Shown here one piece after another: positions 1-12,733 of a stretch of DNA of 64,000 bases. The DNA is taken from positions 21,545,300-21,609,299 of the forward strand of contig CM057231.1 in the NCBI GenBank assembly GCA_029891385.1, written 5' to 3'. The number at the start of each line of letters is the position of its first letter. Within the stretch, counting starts at the first letter, position 1. Source of the DNA: Erythroxylum novogranatense (taxonomy: Eukaryota; Streptophyta; Magnoliopsida; Malpighiales; Erythroxylaceae). The translations under genes and the position numbers were made by a program. Below the pieces are notes generated by a model that was given only the letters and a program-made list of their open reading frames with translations, did no database searches and had not been told where the DNA came from.

Positions 1-1940
1 CACCACTTCAATGTTCTAAATTTAGAAGTCATTGTATCTAGAAATGAAGCATTAGGTTGCTTTTGGAGATTTGCTACACTTTGTGCTTTGTTTTTTTTTT
101 AGCTTTCGGATTGTAATCAGGCTAAATGCCATCTAAAGTGTTGTAATAACTCAGATTATTCATATAAAGGCAAGAATGTTGGGTTTGAATGAAATCTATG
201 TGATTTGCATATGTCTTATTTCAAATGCACCATTGTTATAGTTGGATTTAGCAAAAGAAGAAGGATTGAGATTGTATTGTTTTAAAATTTTGGAATGGTA
301 GAGATATCTAAAAGTGTGGTTGTTGCCCTGGAATTGTATCTGGAGACAATTTGAAATTGAAATATATTGAATGTGGTGGGATATTGAGTTTTATGCAGGT
401 ACTTGAGTTAGGTTAAATTGAATTAGAGTTTTGGCTAGTCAATATACGAAGGAAATGCTGTCAAATTTTTACACAAATTTGACAGAACTTCACTTGGGTT
501 TTAGACCATCTTAGTGTTGGAATTGTGTTGAGGTGTCTTCTTGAAGAATGTATCATATCTTTAGAGCTTTCAAATGGTGTATGGTATGCTTTAATTGGAT
601 TTAGGAATAAAAACTTATGGGGGTTAAAGCTATACGAGTTACTGTTCATAATTGCCATTTCACTGTTACATTGGTTTTTAGATGAGCAGTACCTTTGAGT
701 GAGTTTTGCCTCCTTTAAGAATGGAATTGATATTTGCATCCTTCATGAGAGTTGTAGAGCATCTTGCTATCTTTTTATTGAGGTAAAATATGAAATTTTT
801 AGGAATTGGAGTAAGAAGTTATGACAATTGAAAGATAACAATGAAAGTCCATTTTGGTTGTTCATATAGCTTATGAATTTAGGGTAACTTTGATGATATA
901 TGATTGAAATCCATGGTTTTGATAACCCAATTAAGTTGGAAATCGTGAAGTTGGCGGATTGAACTTGGAATATGAAGTGTTTATGCTTTAGAATAAGTGA
1001 GTTTGTAAAGTATATAAGTGGTTATGACATTGGGTTTTAGGTAAGATGCATTGGAGGAGGTTTTGGAGTTTTGAAGTTTGGCATGTCCGTTAACGGACAT
1101 GAATGTCCATTAAACGGACAGCCTCGGGTGCAAAAACACCCCTTATCCAGCTCGTGTCCGTTAAACGGACTTGCATGTCCGTTTAACGGACATTCTTGAA
1201 GCATTTGATACCTTTTCCCCCGAATGTGTCCGTTAAACGGACATGGCTGTCCGTTTAACGGACAGCTACGGGAAAGATGGAGCCATTTCGAAATGTTAGA
1301 GGCCGAATCTTGTTTTGTGGTCTTCATGAAAGTTTTAGATCTAGATGTCTACTTTCTAATAGTACAAAAATGAAAGAAATTAGATTTATGGATCAAAGGT
1401 TATAGTGATCGCGCCAAAAGAGTTTCAAACTGATTTAGGGCATGAACATACTTGACTCTTTTGGGAATAAATCCCTCATCCGACCTCCAATTGAGGTGAG
1501 GCTTGAACCATTAGATTCCTAAGACATATATCTTCCTATCTACAAAAATTTGTATCATTTGGAGTCAAATTGAAAACGTTTGCATTAAAGTAAGTGAGAG
1601 GTCGGTTTGGAGATCATATTTAGAGTATGAGCTCATTTAGGCTTTTTTAAGCATATCTTGAGTTATACAACTCCGTTTGAGGTGATTCTTATTGCGAAAC
1701 GAACTTGAGGCATAGAGATACAATTCTTATGAATAAGTCAACCTTTGATTTTGGTATTTACATAGTGTGCGCCGCCACGAATGTGGAGTTACAGCTAAGG
1801 ACCTGCAAGGTAATAAGCATGTGGCTTGGGACTCGGAAATTGGGCTCTGGAGACGGGTCCAATAAACGTGGAATTAAAGCAAGAGTGATAGTGTGAGGTT
1901 TTAAGCAGTTGGGGTCCAGTCTCCGGGTCGGGTTCCAACA
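1..1940 (+). repeat. 5' LTR of element A, distal part
   Basis: This matches 19803-21742 with scattered substitutions and small indels. It ends GGTTCCAACA at 1940, directly before the primer site. It contains a palindrome cluster (1082-1263) and a module beginning around 1318 (key words CTTCATGAAAGTTTTAGATC) that recurs in the LTRs of B and E. There is no real coding capacity: the 92- and 96-codon frames on the minus strand occur at equivalent places in both LTRs and carry no recognisable domain. Confidence 0.93.
1082..1263. repeat. Cluster of GTCCGTTTAACGGAC palindromes in A 5' LTR
   Basis: Six short self-complementary units are visible, variants of GTCCGTTAAACGGAC or GTCCGTTTAACGGAC. They are separated by 2 to 40 bases of non-palindromic sequence. 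The last two units are almost back to back (about 1226-1263). The 3' LTR carries the equivalent cluster at 20885-21063 with changed units. Confidence 0.9.
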
Positions 1941-1944
1941 TTTA

Positions 1945-1956
1945 TGGTATCAGAGC
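1945..1956 (+). other. Primer binding site of element A (initiator tRNA-Met)
   Basis: TGGTATCAGAGC lies four bases after the end of the 5' LTR. This is the standard complement to the 3' end of plant initiator tRNA-Met used by Tekay and by most Copia elements. Confidence 0.93.
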
Positions 1957-3695
1957 ACCAGTATTAGGATCTTTCATGGGCGCATGTGTATCAGCGACGC
2001 ATATGAGAAATTGTTAAGAGTTTTAGTTGACAGAATTAGTAGAAAGGAGAAACAGTGCATGGGTAAATATGGTAAATAGAGATTCAATGTCATTACACTG
2101 GAGGAGTCGAAAGTCTTTGATTGAGAATTGGAGTCTCGGATTGTTAAGTTGACGTCCTTAACAGTCGGATGATTTCGATCTCGATCAGAGTACGTATCGA
2201 CAGGTTTGGAATGAATTGAGCACAGAGTTTGATAGGATTATGCATTGACCATTTTAAATTGATTGAGGAAAAGTAGGGGGACAAGTGGAAGATGAGATTA
2301 ACAAGTGGAACTTCATGAACATAGCAAATTTTTATGGTTTTACGAAGATGAAATCGGAACCTCAGTGGGTACAAGCTTATAATGTGAGAAATGAGCCTTT
2401 AAGTTTCTTTTTCCAAATAATTTTTTTTAAATCAAGAGAATGAAATGTTTTCAATTACTTGAAAAATGTTGCTTTTCTTGCTTGTGATTGATTTGAGAAA
2501 TGTGCTACATGTTTGATATGTAAGTTGTGTGATGATTTCTTTTATATTTACAAATTATGTGATGATTTTCGAATTCATGATGAATTGATATATGTAAGAT
2601 GTAATGTGAAGGATAATAGGAAAAATATATGAATAAATGTGATATTAGTACAAGTCCTAGAAGGTTAAATTGTTATTATTGTGAGTATATGAATAATGAC
2701 CCTTCATCATACACACGTGAGAATATTAAGCACGTGGGTAATACATAGATATATATATATGTGTGTGTGGAGATGATAGGGGAAGAAACTTATGAATTAG
2801 TGAATAATTGTTAGTCATAGCTCCCATAGTCTAAAGTTTGAGGGGAAACTAAAGTATCATATGAGGGTGCTCATAATGGTCATGTGGGAATAGATTGAGA
2901 TTTTGTTGAAGATGTCATAATGAGAAACAAATGGATCTGAGAAGAATATTGTCTGGGGATAATGGAGATTAATGAATTGATAAGTGGTCAACATAGGATG
3001 AATTTGATGACGCTACCCAAGCATGTGTGACAATTAGTATGTTCTTTACTCCTTTGGGTTTTGGGTGTTTTGAACATTATGACCTTGAGAGGAAGATAGA
3101 AATTGGTCTTCCCGGGGTATTACGACTAGTTGGTAATAAATAAGTGATCATGATTACATAAAGAGTATAGATGAGGGTAGCAAGAAACCCTCTTTTGAAG
3201 AAAAATTTTGTTAAGTTAGAATAAGCGGACGGATAGCTTATATTAAGGATGACCAATGAACGAACTGAACATGAAGGAATATGTATTTTGCTTGATGTAA
3301 AGGGGTCATATGAGTGGATTTTTTTTAAAAATCTCTGAAGACATGAATTTGCTAGTATGAGGAGTATGTACATTCAAGTTACATTATGTGAAAGTATTTT
3401 GAGGAGATACAAACACAACTTGGAGAATGACTTAAAATCAAGAAGTTGAGTCTGAAAATAAATTACAATGTGTGGAGAAATTAGTATAAATGAACAAACA
3501 TGAAAATAAGACCAAGAGAGATATGAGGAAATTCAAGGAATGGAAAAAAATCATTCGCGAAAGGAAGTCAAGTAGGCAATTAAGAAGAAAGCGAGACAAA
3601 GTACCTTGTTAAGAATCAGTTATTTAAAGAATCACGAGAGTTAATAAAGAGGCATATGAACTTTGATAATAATTGCTTGAGTTAACAAATGCCTC
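1957..3695 (+). pseudogene. Decayed gag-side internal region of element A
   Basis: This stretch lies between the A primer site and the insertion point of B, where gag would be expected. I see no frame longer than about 100 codons and no intact gag or zinc-knuckle motif. The sequence is AT-rich with many stops in all frames. A short dinucleotide tract (TA then TG) lies at about 2749-2768. It is assigned to A by position only. Confidence 0.55.
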
Positions 3696-3700
3696 ATCGC
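3696..3700. repeat. Target site duplication of element B (left copy ATCGC)
   Basis: ATCGC stands directly before the B LTR and is repeated at 16230-16234 directly after it. This perfect 5-bp duplication marks B as an integrase-mediated insertion into A. Confidence 0.93.
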
Positions 3701-6700
3701 TGTCAGACCTCGATCCCGGGAGCCCGACTGTCCCGGGATGTGAGCCCGAGTGGAGCCCATCCCCGAGACACTTGCCTTGCTGAGACCTTAAACTTTTGTT
3801 GTCCTGAAACCTTACGCTTATAATCTTGCAGGATTCTTAATTGTAACTACACCTTCGTGGCAAGCACACACCATGTATACACTAAAATCATGGGTTGACT
3901 TATTCATATAATTTGTAGCTTTATGTCTCAAGTTCTCCCTGAAACAAGAATCACCTTAATCGGAGTCATATACTCAGGATACACTCTAAAAAAAAAAAAC
4001 TAAGAGAGCTCATACCCGAAACATGCCCTCTTAACTGACCTTTCACTTGTTTTAGAACAAACTTTCTCAATTTAACTCCAATTGATACCGGATTTTATGG
4101 AGTGAAAGATATGTGTCTTATAAATCCAATGGTTCAAGCCTCATCTCATTTTGAGGTCGTATGAGGGAAATATGCCAAAAACAACGGACCATGCTCACTT
4201 CCGAAATCGAATCGAAACTCTTTTGGCGTGATTGCTATAACTATAGCTCCAAATGTTTTTGTTCTTTCACCATATGAAAGTAGACATCTAGATCTACAAT
4301 TCTCATGAAGACTACAAAGGCTGATTCTATCTCCTACATTTTGCAGCGTCCTATTTTTCCATCGTCGATTTCTATCATCCGGTTTTCTATCGCTTGATTT
4401 CTATCTTACCGCTTCCTTCCTTCGCTTTTCTATCTTCTCGATTTCTACCTTCGCTTTCCTTCCTTCGCTTTTCTATCTTTGATTTCTATCTTCGCTTTCC
4501 TTCCTTCGCTTTTCTATCTTCGATTTCTATCTTCGCTTTCCTTCCTTCGCTTTTCTATCTTCGATTTCTATCTTCGCTTTCCTTCCTTCGCTTTTCTATC
4601 TTCCGATTTCCTTCCTTCCTTTCCTTCCTTCGCTTTTCTATCTTCCGATTTCCTTCCTTCGCTTTTATCTTCCGATTTCCTTCCTTACGCTTTCTATCTT
4701 TTGATTTCTATCTTCCTTTCCTTCCTTCTACTTTTCTATCTTTGATTTCTATTTTCGCTTTCCTTCCTTATGCTTTTCTATCTTCCGATTTCTATCTTCG
4801 CTTTCCTTCCTTCCTTTTCTATCTTCGATTTCTATCTTCGCTTCCTTCCTTCATACCTTTTCTATCTTGATTTCCTTCCTTCGCTTTTATCTTCGATTTC
4901 CTTCCTTCGCTTTTTATCTTCCGATTTCCTTCCTTCGCTTTTTATCTTCGCTTTCCTTCCTTTCGCTTATCTTCTTGATTTCTATCTTCGATTTCTATCT
5001 TCCGCTTTCCTTCCTACCTCGCTTATCTTCTTCGATTTCTATCTTCGCTTTCCTTCCTTCGCTTTTCTATCTTCTAATTTCTATCTTCGCTTTCCTTCCT
5101 TCGCTTTTCTATCTTCCGATTTCCTTCCTTCGCTTTTTATCTTCGATTTCCTTCCTTCGCTTTTTATCTTCGATTTCCTTCCTTCGCTTTTCTATCTTCG
5201 ATTTCTATCTTCGCTTTCCTTCCTTCTCCTTTTCTATCTTCCGATTTCTATCTTCGCTTTCCTTCCTTCGCTTTTCTATCTTCCGATTTCTATCTTCGCT
5301 TTCCTTCCTTCTTCTTTTCTATCTTTGATTTCTATCTTCGCTTTCCTTCCTTCACTTTTCTATCTTCTCGATTTCCTTCCTTCGCTTTTTATCTTGATTT
5401 CCTTCCTTCGCTTTTATCTTCGATTTCTATCTTCCTTTCCTTCCTACCTTTTCTATCTTTTGATTTCTATCTTCGCTTTCCTTCCTTTTGCTTTTCTATC
5501 TTCCGATTTCTATCTTCGCTTTCCTTCCTTCGCTTTTCTATCTTCCGATTTCTATCTTCGCTTTCCTTCCTTCGCTTATCTTCCGATTTCCTTCCTTCCG
5601 CTTTTATCTTCGATTTCCTTCCTTCGCTTTTCTATCTTTGATTTCTTTCTTCGCTTTCCTTCCTTCGCTTTTCTATCTTGATTTCTATCTTCGCTTCCTT
5701 CCTTCTGCTTTTCTATCTTTTGATTTCTATCTTCTGCTTTCCTTCCTTCTGCTTTTTATCTTCTGATTTCTATCTTCTGCTTTTCTAGTAAGGATCATAT
5801 CTTTTGACTCCGAACTCCAAATTTAGCAAACGATATACCCTTGGAAAACTCTAAACTCCTACTACAATCTTCATGAAGACTCATTGATCTAATTCATACC
5901 CGAAGAGGGTCTAATATTGTAAGCATGTGAAATTTTAGGAAAATTTGACAGCACATCCCCCTTAAAATGCAACTACCCAATTTTCAATTCTAAGACTTCC
6001 ACCTGCATAAAACTCATCATACAACTTCATATAACATGATTAAACCCTAAGGTATCTTCCAACACCATTCGAAGCAATAGCCACACTCTTAATCATCTAT
6101 CATATCCAAACTATAACAATGATTCGATTGTCTTAAACATATATGGATTTCTCAAAATACATTAAAACTGAACATTTTTGCTTTCATAATTCATTCATTC
6201 CATCTTCATCAAATCATGTCATATTCATACAATGATTTAGTGAGCATTTCAAGCCCAATCACAATGAAGTTTCAAAATACAATATCTTCTCAAAATGCAA
6301 CTAAAGCATTGTTTTACAAAAATCATTTCAAATACAAAATCAAAAGAAAATCTTGGAGTAAATGCTTTTAAGCTTGCTGATCGGGATCTGCTCATTTCTG
6401 GAAAATTTTTAGGGGTGAGCTTTAGCTCGTGGGTAATACATTTATATTTATATATCAAGCAGTCCTATTAGTTATTCATACTTTTAGCAATCTTTCAATA
6501 CAATCATAATACATGCATCATGCAATGTTCATCAATACTCAAACATAATTTCTCATAATTCAAATATTCCTCATTCTTGCATTTTCATGTAATCACATAT
6601 GAAACACATCAAATGGCTCGGTAAGTCCTTATTCTTGGCAACCATAAAGTCTCATTTCATGAGTCTATATGGGCAAATCTTTAGGAGTCCAAAATGTTGG

Positions 6701-7888
6701 ATCATCCTATGCCACAATCAGGCGGCAGGCGAAGGCTTCATGGTCAACGTGCACGTGACAGTCTTAGGACAATACCTTACCCACATAACATAGCAATCAT
6801 GAATCATACAAGGAAATTGGACTGTTCTTATCCAATTCATTGTTTCTTTGAAATCATCTTTTCATACATCGTTCATGCCTTTCATTATATTCATTCAACA
6901 AGTTTCTTCATGACAGTTTCAATCATCATCAAGCATTTAATACACTCACATTCATCATTCCATCACACACATTTAATACAACAGCCAAGTGATCAAAGTT
7001 CATTAATGTCATGCATTTATTTACATTTGTAGCTTATATACATAAAGATAAATATGAAACCCACCTTTTATCCTTGCTTAAACTTGCCTAAGGAAGTTCC
7101 TCTCCTTGTTATTCTCCTCTTTCTTGTCCTCCTTCAAGCATAACAAGAAGATAACCCCATATCAACATAGGGTTTAGAAATAGAAATACCTAAAAATCTA
7201 AATCATGAAATTCATAAGAGAATCACTAGACCCATCTTATTCTTCATCTTTCTAACAAAAAATCCAAACAAAAACTTAACCTTAAACCAAGAACTTACCT
7301 TAAATCCTTAACCAACCAAGTGGTTTCTTGGTTCAAAGTGAAGCTTAGACTCCCCTCCACACTTTTTCTTCTTGGACTTTCTTCAAAACCCACTCACTTT
7401 CATGGAAATGCCAAACCCTAACAAGCCTCTTCTTTCTCCTTTTCCTCCTCCTTTCACGACACTCTTCTTTCCTCTCCTCCAAATTTCGTTTCTATCTTCT
7501 TTTCCTACAAAAAATCACTTATCTCCTTCCTTTTATACTCCTTTCTAAATTACTTAAGCCCAATAAGCCTAAGCAACTTACTTCCTTCTTCTTTCTTCTT
7601 TTCTTTTCATTTCTCCTCCTTACTTACTCAAGCCCACTAACTCTTTTCCTTCAAGCCCATTGCATTAAATTCCTCTCTTCTTTCTTACTTCATTTGGACC
7701 CAAAGCCCAATTAATACATTAATAACACCTAACTCACCTAAGTCCAACTAACATATTTAACTTCATAAAATTTTCACCTAACTCATTAATGCTATCATAT
7801 ATTAATTTATGACACCTTAATTAATGCTAATCTAACTTAATCAATTTAATCTAATCATGATTAATCCTAAAAAATTTTGGGGCTAACA
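3701..7888 (-). repeat. 3' LTR of element B
   Basis: On the plus strand it starts TGTCAGACCTCG and ends GGGGCTAACA. It holds the long pyrimidine array at 4364-5785 and, farther right, a pyrimidine-rich block (about 7420-7690) that is the purine-rich transcript leader on the minus strand. A TATA-like TATAAAAGG lies on the minus strand near 7530-7540. The open frames inside (for example about 6694-7032) recur in the other LTR and are not genes. Confidence 0.93.
4364..5785. repeat. Pyrimidine minisatellite in B 3' LTR (about 1.4 kb)
   Basis: This is a tandem array with a composite unit of about 41 to 44 bases made of three related blocks: GATTTCTATCTTC, GCTTTCCTTCCTTC and GCTTTTCTATCTTC. Nearly all plus-strand bases are C or T apart from the G/A at block boundaries. 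Most boundaries here read TTCG, while some read TTCTG. Long frames of repeated Phe-Leu-Pro-Ser residues arise from the array and are not proteins. The other LTR carries only about half the length (13382-14115). Confidence 0.95.
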
Positions 7889-8205
7889 TTTCTCCCCCCC
7901 TTACAAAAAAATTCGTCCTCGAAATTCTTACCTAAGTCATTGAAGAGGTGTGGATACTTCTCCTTCATTGCATCCAAAGGTTCCCACGTCGCCTCTTCAA
8001 TTGCATGATTCCTCCACAGGACCTTGACTAGCTTGATTGTGTCGTTCCTGAGGATCTTATCCTTGCTATCTAGAATTGCCACAGGTCTTTCTTCATAACT
8101 CAAATCATCGCTCAGCTGAACTTCTGAGGTCTGAATGATGTGAGAAGGATCGATCTGCACCTCCTCAAAGATCGAGACATGGAACACATCATGAATCTGC
8201 GACAA
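7867..8205 (-). pseudogene. Chromodomain and polyprotein C-terminus of element B
   Basis: This 112-codon frame on the minus strand contains a chromodomain-like region. It reads ERPVAILDSKDKILRN near the start, VKVLWRNHAIEEATWEP in the middle and KYPHLF towards the end, the typical C-terminus of Tekay and Reina chromoviruses. In this family the chromodomain directs integration towards heterochromatic histone marks. It follows the integrase and runs to the polypurine tract; the stop is read inside the LTR at 7867. The frame differs from that of the preceding integrase tail (8112-8318), so a frameshift separates them. Confidence 0.85.
7889..7903 (-). other. Polypurine tract of element B
   Basis: The plus strand reads TTTCTCCCCCCCTTA, which is a purine tract with a G run on the minus strand. 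It abuts the start of the 3' LTR in element sense. This is the expected plus-strand primer for reverse transcription. Confidence 0.85.
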
Positions 8206-9280
8206 TTCGATTTTAATGCTAACCTATAGGCCGACGGCCCAATCCTCTCCAAAACTTCATACGGACCCACATACCGAGGGCTTAACTTCTCCTTCATCAA
8301 TCTCATAACTCCTTCCATAGAGGCGTCTTGAGGAACACCTTGTCACCCATCGCATATTCCATTTCTTTTCTCATTAGCATCGGCATAGCTTTTCATTCGT
8401 CTGGGCGACCTTAAGTCATTTGTTTGATTACCTCCACTTTCTCAATCGTCATCTGGACCAACTCGTCCCACTAGCTTCCTCTCACCTTCCTCATCCCAAA
8501 GATATCGAGTCCTGCATCTTCGCCATAAAGGGCTTCATAAGGAGCCATCTCAGATGCTCGAATGGTACGAATTGTTGTAAGCAAATTCGACCAACGGCAA
8601 ATGATCATCCCATGCTCCTCTGAAGTCCATGACACAAGCTCTAAGCATCCCTCTAGAGTCCGGATTGTCCTCTCGACCGACCATCCGTTCGAGGATGAAA
8701 CGCCGTATGAAATTCAGCCTAGTTCCTAATGCCTCCTGCAGACTTCCCCAAAATCTCGATGTGAATCGTGGATCCCTGTCGGATATTATAGAATCTGGAA
8801 CTCCATGCAACCTTACCACTTCATCAATATACTTCCTGGCTAAGACTTGCAATGAATCTGTTTGCTTGATTCGCGAGAAAATGGGTGACTTGGTTAACCG
8901 ATCAACTATAACCCAAATGGCATCATGCTTCACTGGTCCTAGCAAACCCATCGAAAATCCATCGTGATCCTTTGCCACTTCCATTCAGAATGGACAATGG
9001 CCTTAGCATGCTGAAGGTGCACGGTGTTCACCTTGACCTGACGACACTAGACATCCGCCACATATTCAGCCACGCCCTCTTCATGCCTTTCCACCGTAAA
9101 TGTTCCTTCAAATCTCTGTACATTCGGTGTTGCTGGGTGCATGGAATAAGGCGATTTGTGCCTCATCCATGATTTCATCCTTAATCGCTTTATCATTGAA
9201 TACACAACCTGCTTTCCGACTACCATTAGCTCATCATCCCTTACTTGCACTTCGATCGCTACCATGTTGAATTTCATCTC
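8112..9280 (-). pseudogene. Integrase of element B, frameshifted
   Basis: Minus-strand pieces in several frames cover an integrase. Around 9040-9200 lies a degraded N-terminal histidine/cysteine region (SPYSMHPATPNVQRF). Frame 8550-8984 has the catalytic-core signature DAIWVIVDRLTKSPIF followed by LHGVPDSIISDRDPRFTSRF and, near its end, VEFAYNNSYHSSI. Frame 8112-8318 has the GPY/F-type motif VGPYEVLERIGPSAYRLAL. Normally it inserts the cDNA and duplicates 5 bp of target. At least three frame changes and lost residues mean that it cannot be made as one protein here. Confidence 0.88.
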
Positions 9281-9342
9281 TCAACTTACTTAATTTCAGA
9301 TCCCGCCTCGCAACTCCTTGACCTTCTCCCTAAGGATAGGTC

Positions 9343-9950
9343 TCACTCTGAATCGAGCAATAACACCATCGATTCATTACGCTTTAAATCGATCTTCAAC
9401 TTGGCCATCTGCTCCAACAGAGGCAAGTAAACCGATTGCACATAAGCTATGGATGACTTCACCTCAAAGCATCCGCCACTACATTCGCCTTTGCCCGGAT
9501 GATACTCTATCATCGTGTCATAGTCCTCGAGCAACTCCAACCATCGCCTATGCCTTAAGTTCAACTCTTTCTGACTCATAATGTACTTAAGACTTTTGTG
9601 GTCCGTGAAGACCCTTGTGCGAACCCCATACGATAGTGTTCCATATCTTTAAGGCAAAATCATGCTGCCAATTCCGGATCATGAGTCGGATAATTCAACT
9701 CATATGGTTTCAACTGCCGTGAAGCATAGGCTATCACTTTGTCATTCTGCATTAACACACAACCTAAGCCTCTTCTCGAAGCATCACTGTACAACGTATA
9801 CCCCTGGTCTCCATTGGGCAAAACCAATACTGGAGAACTTGTCAATCTGCTCTTGAGCTCCTCAAAGCTCTTTTGGCATTCCGCACTCCATATGAATTGC
9901 TGATTCTTTCTTAACAGTTGAGTCATAGGGGCAGCTATTATTGAGAATCC
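9343..9950 (-). pseudogene. RNase H of element B, broken at its C-terminus
   Basis: The RNase H part follows the reverse transcriptase in the same frame ([16 protein letters not shown], then [13 protein letters not shown]). It breaks near 9660 and resumes in frame 9343-9579 with [17 protein letters not shown] and YHPGKG. The conserved linker that normally reads ADALSRK after YHPGK is lost here through a frameshift. Its role is to remove RNA from the RNA:DNA hybrid during cDNA synthesis. Confidence 0.85.
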
Positions 9951-10651
9951 TTCCACAAACCTCCTATAATAACCTGCCAAGCCTAGGAAGCTTCTTACCT
10001 CTTTCACTGTCTTAGGCTCTTGCCAATTCACCACAGCTTCTACTTTCCTCAGATCAACATGAATCCCTTTACTGGAAATCACATGTCCAAGGAAAACTAC
10101 TTCATGCAGCCAAAACTCACACTTCATGAATTTGGCATACAGCTCCTGCTCTCTCAATCTCTGCAATACAATCCTGAGATGTTGTTCATGCTCTCCTTCA
10201 TCCTTAGAATAGACCAGAATGTCATCAATGAACACAATGACAAACTGATCTAAGAATTCATTAAACACCCTATTCATCAGATCCATGAAGGCGGTGGGGC
10301 ATTGGTCAATCCGAAGGGCATGACCCTAAATTCATAGTGTTCGTAACGGGTCTGAAGCTGTCTTACTTACATCGACTTCGATTCGGAGTTGATGATATCG
10401 ATCTTAAGTCAATCTTGAAAAGACCCTTGCTCCTGTCAGAATGATCAAATAAATCATCTATCCGTGGCAACGGATACTTGCTCAATCGTCATCTTGTTAA
10501 GCCTTCTATAGTCTATGCACATCCTCCACGCTCCATCCTTCTTCTTAACAAACAGACCGGAGCTCCCAAGGTGAAGAACTTCCCCGATGAACCGCTTCTC
10601 CAACAATTCTTGCAATTGCTCCTTGAGTTCTCTCAATTCAACTGGAGCCAT
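9951..10651 (-). pseudogene. Reverse transcriptase of element B, interrupted
   Basis: Two minus-strand frames are involved. Frame 10454-10651 holds the N-terminal fingers ([33 protein letters not shown]). Frame 9660-10286 holds the palm with the active-site motif FIDDILVYS and the following GHVISSKGI. Between them (10287-10453) the frame is disrupted. The normal role is copying element RNA into DNA in the cytoplasmic particle. The motifs are of chromovirus Ty3/Gypsy type. Confidence 0.9.
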
Positions 10652-10750
10652 TCTATAAGGTGGTATGGAGATTGGCGCGGTTCAGGAATCAAGTCAATTT
10701 CGAACTCAATTTCTCTCACCGCGGCAACCCCGTAATTCTTCAGGAATACT

Positions 10751-11380
10751 TCAGAAACTCCTCACAACCCGATAATCTTCTAATCGCCCACATTCACTTA
10801 CGAATCCACTACATGTGCCAAAAGGCCTCACACCTTGGCTCATCATATTGTCAGCTAACATAACCGAAATGATCCTCGGCACTGGCAGCTTCCTGTCCCC
10901 CTTGAAAACCACTTTCTGATCATTGTCCAGATCAAACTCTACTTCCTTCAAACTACAATCTAGCTTCGCCTTATACTTCTCCATGACATCCATCCCCAAT
11001 ATCACATCCAATCCTTGAAGGTCTAGAGGTAGTAGGTCTACTACCAGTCTAGCACCACCGATGCTGAGCTCACAATCCTTGTAAATCAAACTGATCACCA
11101 CCTTACTCCCTAAAGGAGTACTAACAACCAAAAAATTGTCCATAATCTCAGGACATACAGCATGCATATTCATACTTGCAGATACAAATGAATGTGTGGA
11201 GCCAGTATCAATTAACACATAAACAGGAGAGTCGAATAGCATAGCCATACCCGTCACTACTTCCGGAGCGGCCGCAGCTTCTTCCCTGGTCATGGAAAAG
11301 ACTCGAGCTGGTGCCTGACTCTGTCCTCTAGGTCTCCTCGCGGATATGCCTTCCTTGCAGTTCTGAATCGCCCACACCAT
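10751..11380 (-). pseudogene. Aspartic protease region of element B
   Basis: This 209-codon minus-strand frame contains the active-site motif VLIDTGSTHSFVS, then LDVILGMDVMEKY, the second conserved loop of retropepsins. It would cut the Gag-Pol polyprotein. Upstream it overlaps, in another frame, the end of gag (11328-11693), which indicates a frameshift near 11350. Downstream it stops before the reverse transcriptase frame. Confidence 0.9.
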
Positions 11381-12520
11381 GATCTTGCCGAGATGCCACT
11401 ATTTTGCTCTTCTTGGGGCTCGAGATCGAGACCCTTCTCGCCGACCGCCTGGGACAATCCTTGATTCGGTGCCCCCTTTGGCCACAGCCAAAACATGCTC
11501 CTATCTTCAGCAGACATTCCCCGTGAAATCTCCCACGGTGACCACACGGAGATTCCTCTACTGTCCATCTGGACTTGCCAGACTGGAAGCCAGACTGTAG
11601 TAGCCCTAGGCTACTTACTCTTAGTAGGGCCACTGCTACCCACACCACTCTGCGTATGTTGAGTTCTAATGCTCCTAGCAGGTGTTGGAGCACTCATGCC
11701 TTTTCTGGAGAACTGCTCTCTGTTCTTCCTCTTCTTAGTCACTTCAGCCCGGATGTTCTCAAATTTCTCAGCTTGAAGAGCAGCATCCACCAGCTGCTGG
11801 TAATCACGGAAGTTGTGGATCACCACTTTTTCTCGGATCCCTAGGTGTAATCCACCCTCAAATTTCCAGCATTTGTCTTCTTCGGTTGCCACGATATTGG
11901 CTGCATACCGTAATAACTGAGTGAACTTCAATTCGTACTCTGCCACACTCAACTCCCTCTGAGCGAGGTTCAAAAATTCCCTGGCCTTATCCTGTATGTA
12001 GACCATCGAGAAGTACTTCCTCCAAAAGGCCTCTAGGAATTTCCTCCATGTCAAGCATCAGAGGTACTTCCGATCAGGCACCGACTCCCACCAAGGTCAA
12101 AGGCATCCCTCTGCAGAAGTCGATCAGATAATCGAGCTTCTCATCATCATTGCACTTCATCTCGATTTAGGACCTCTCGGTCCTCTTCACCATGCTTCAG
12201 CTTCCTCGGGATTAGTGGTCCCATTGAAGTCAATCGCCCATACTTTGAGCTTATCATATCGCCCACTCTTCTCACTGGGTGGTACTTGAGTCTGCCTTCC
12301 TTGGCCCATGGCATAAGTGAAAGCTTGGTGAATGCCTCGAAGAACTGGGATCCATAGGGTTCACTTGAGGAGGAGGAGGTGGAGGCGGCTCATGTTGCAC
12401 ACTTGGTGCATCAAATCGGAAGCAGGAATGGTCCTCGATCCTGCGGAACATACGACTCATCCGCATTCGCCGAGAGTCGTGGCCGAGATTGAGCTCCTCG
12501 AGTTCTCTTCGAGGTGGCAT
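11328..12520 (-). pseudogene. gag of element B, frameshifted
   Basis: The minus-strand N-terminus begins at 12520 (MPPRRELEEL) with a proline run. A separate frame, 11611-12054, carries the retrotransposon gag domain (FLEAFWRKYFSMVYIQDKA, then REFLNLAQRELSVAEYELKF). A third frame, 11328-11693, contains the zinc knuckle CFGCGQRGHRIKDC, of the CX2CX4HX4C type that binds RNA. Gag forms the particle that packages the element RNA. At least two frameshifts and a gap at 12055-12271 break it. Confidence 0.87.
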
Positions 12521-12717
12521 TACTCCTTCAATTAAAAAAATCAGTAAAATCTTTAGTTCACATAAAACAAATTCAATTCACTCATTTGAAAACAATGTTG
12601 CATGTTATGCATTTAAAACAAAGGCACATACTTCACATAATTCATGTAGGAAAATGCATGCCGACTTGACCCTTAAACATCCCACTAAGGTTCCTAGGAA
12701 ACCCTATACCCGGTTTC

Positions 12718-12729
12718 GCTCTGATACCA
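12718..12729 (-). other. Primer binding site of element B (initiator tRNA-Met)
   Basis: The plus strand reads GCTCTGATACCA, which is TGGTATCAGAGC on the minus strand, four bases inside the 5' LTR boundary at 12734. Confidence 0.93.
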
Positions 12730-12733
12730 CAGA

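Noticed and set aside
461..739. 92-codon minus-strand frame repeated at 20264-20542
   Set aside because: It lies inside the A LTRs. The duplicate comes from the LTR pair, and no protein family was recognised.
4394..5766. Several long plus-strand frames rich in Phe, Leu, Pro and Ser
   Set aside because: They are translations of the pyrimidine minisatellite in the B LTR. They exist in more than one frame and also in the other array (13669-14181), and no domain is present.
6694..7032. 112-codon frame repeated at 15001-15366
   Set aside because: Both copies lie in the B LTRs. Conservation is due to LTR identity, the composition is that of non-coding sequence, and a frame change exists between the copies.
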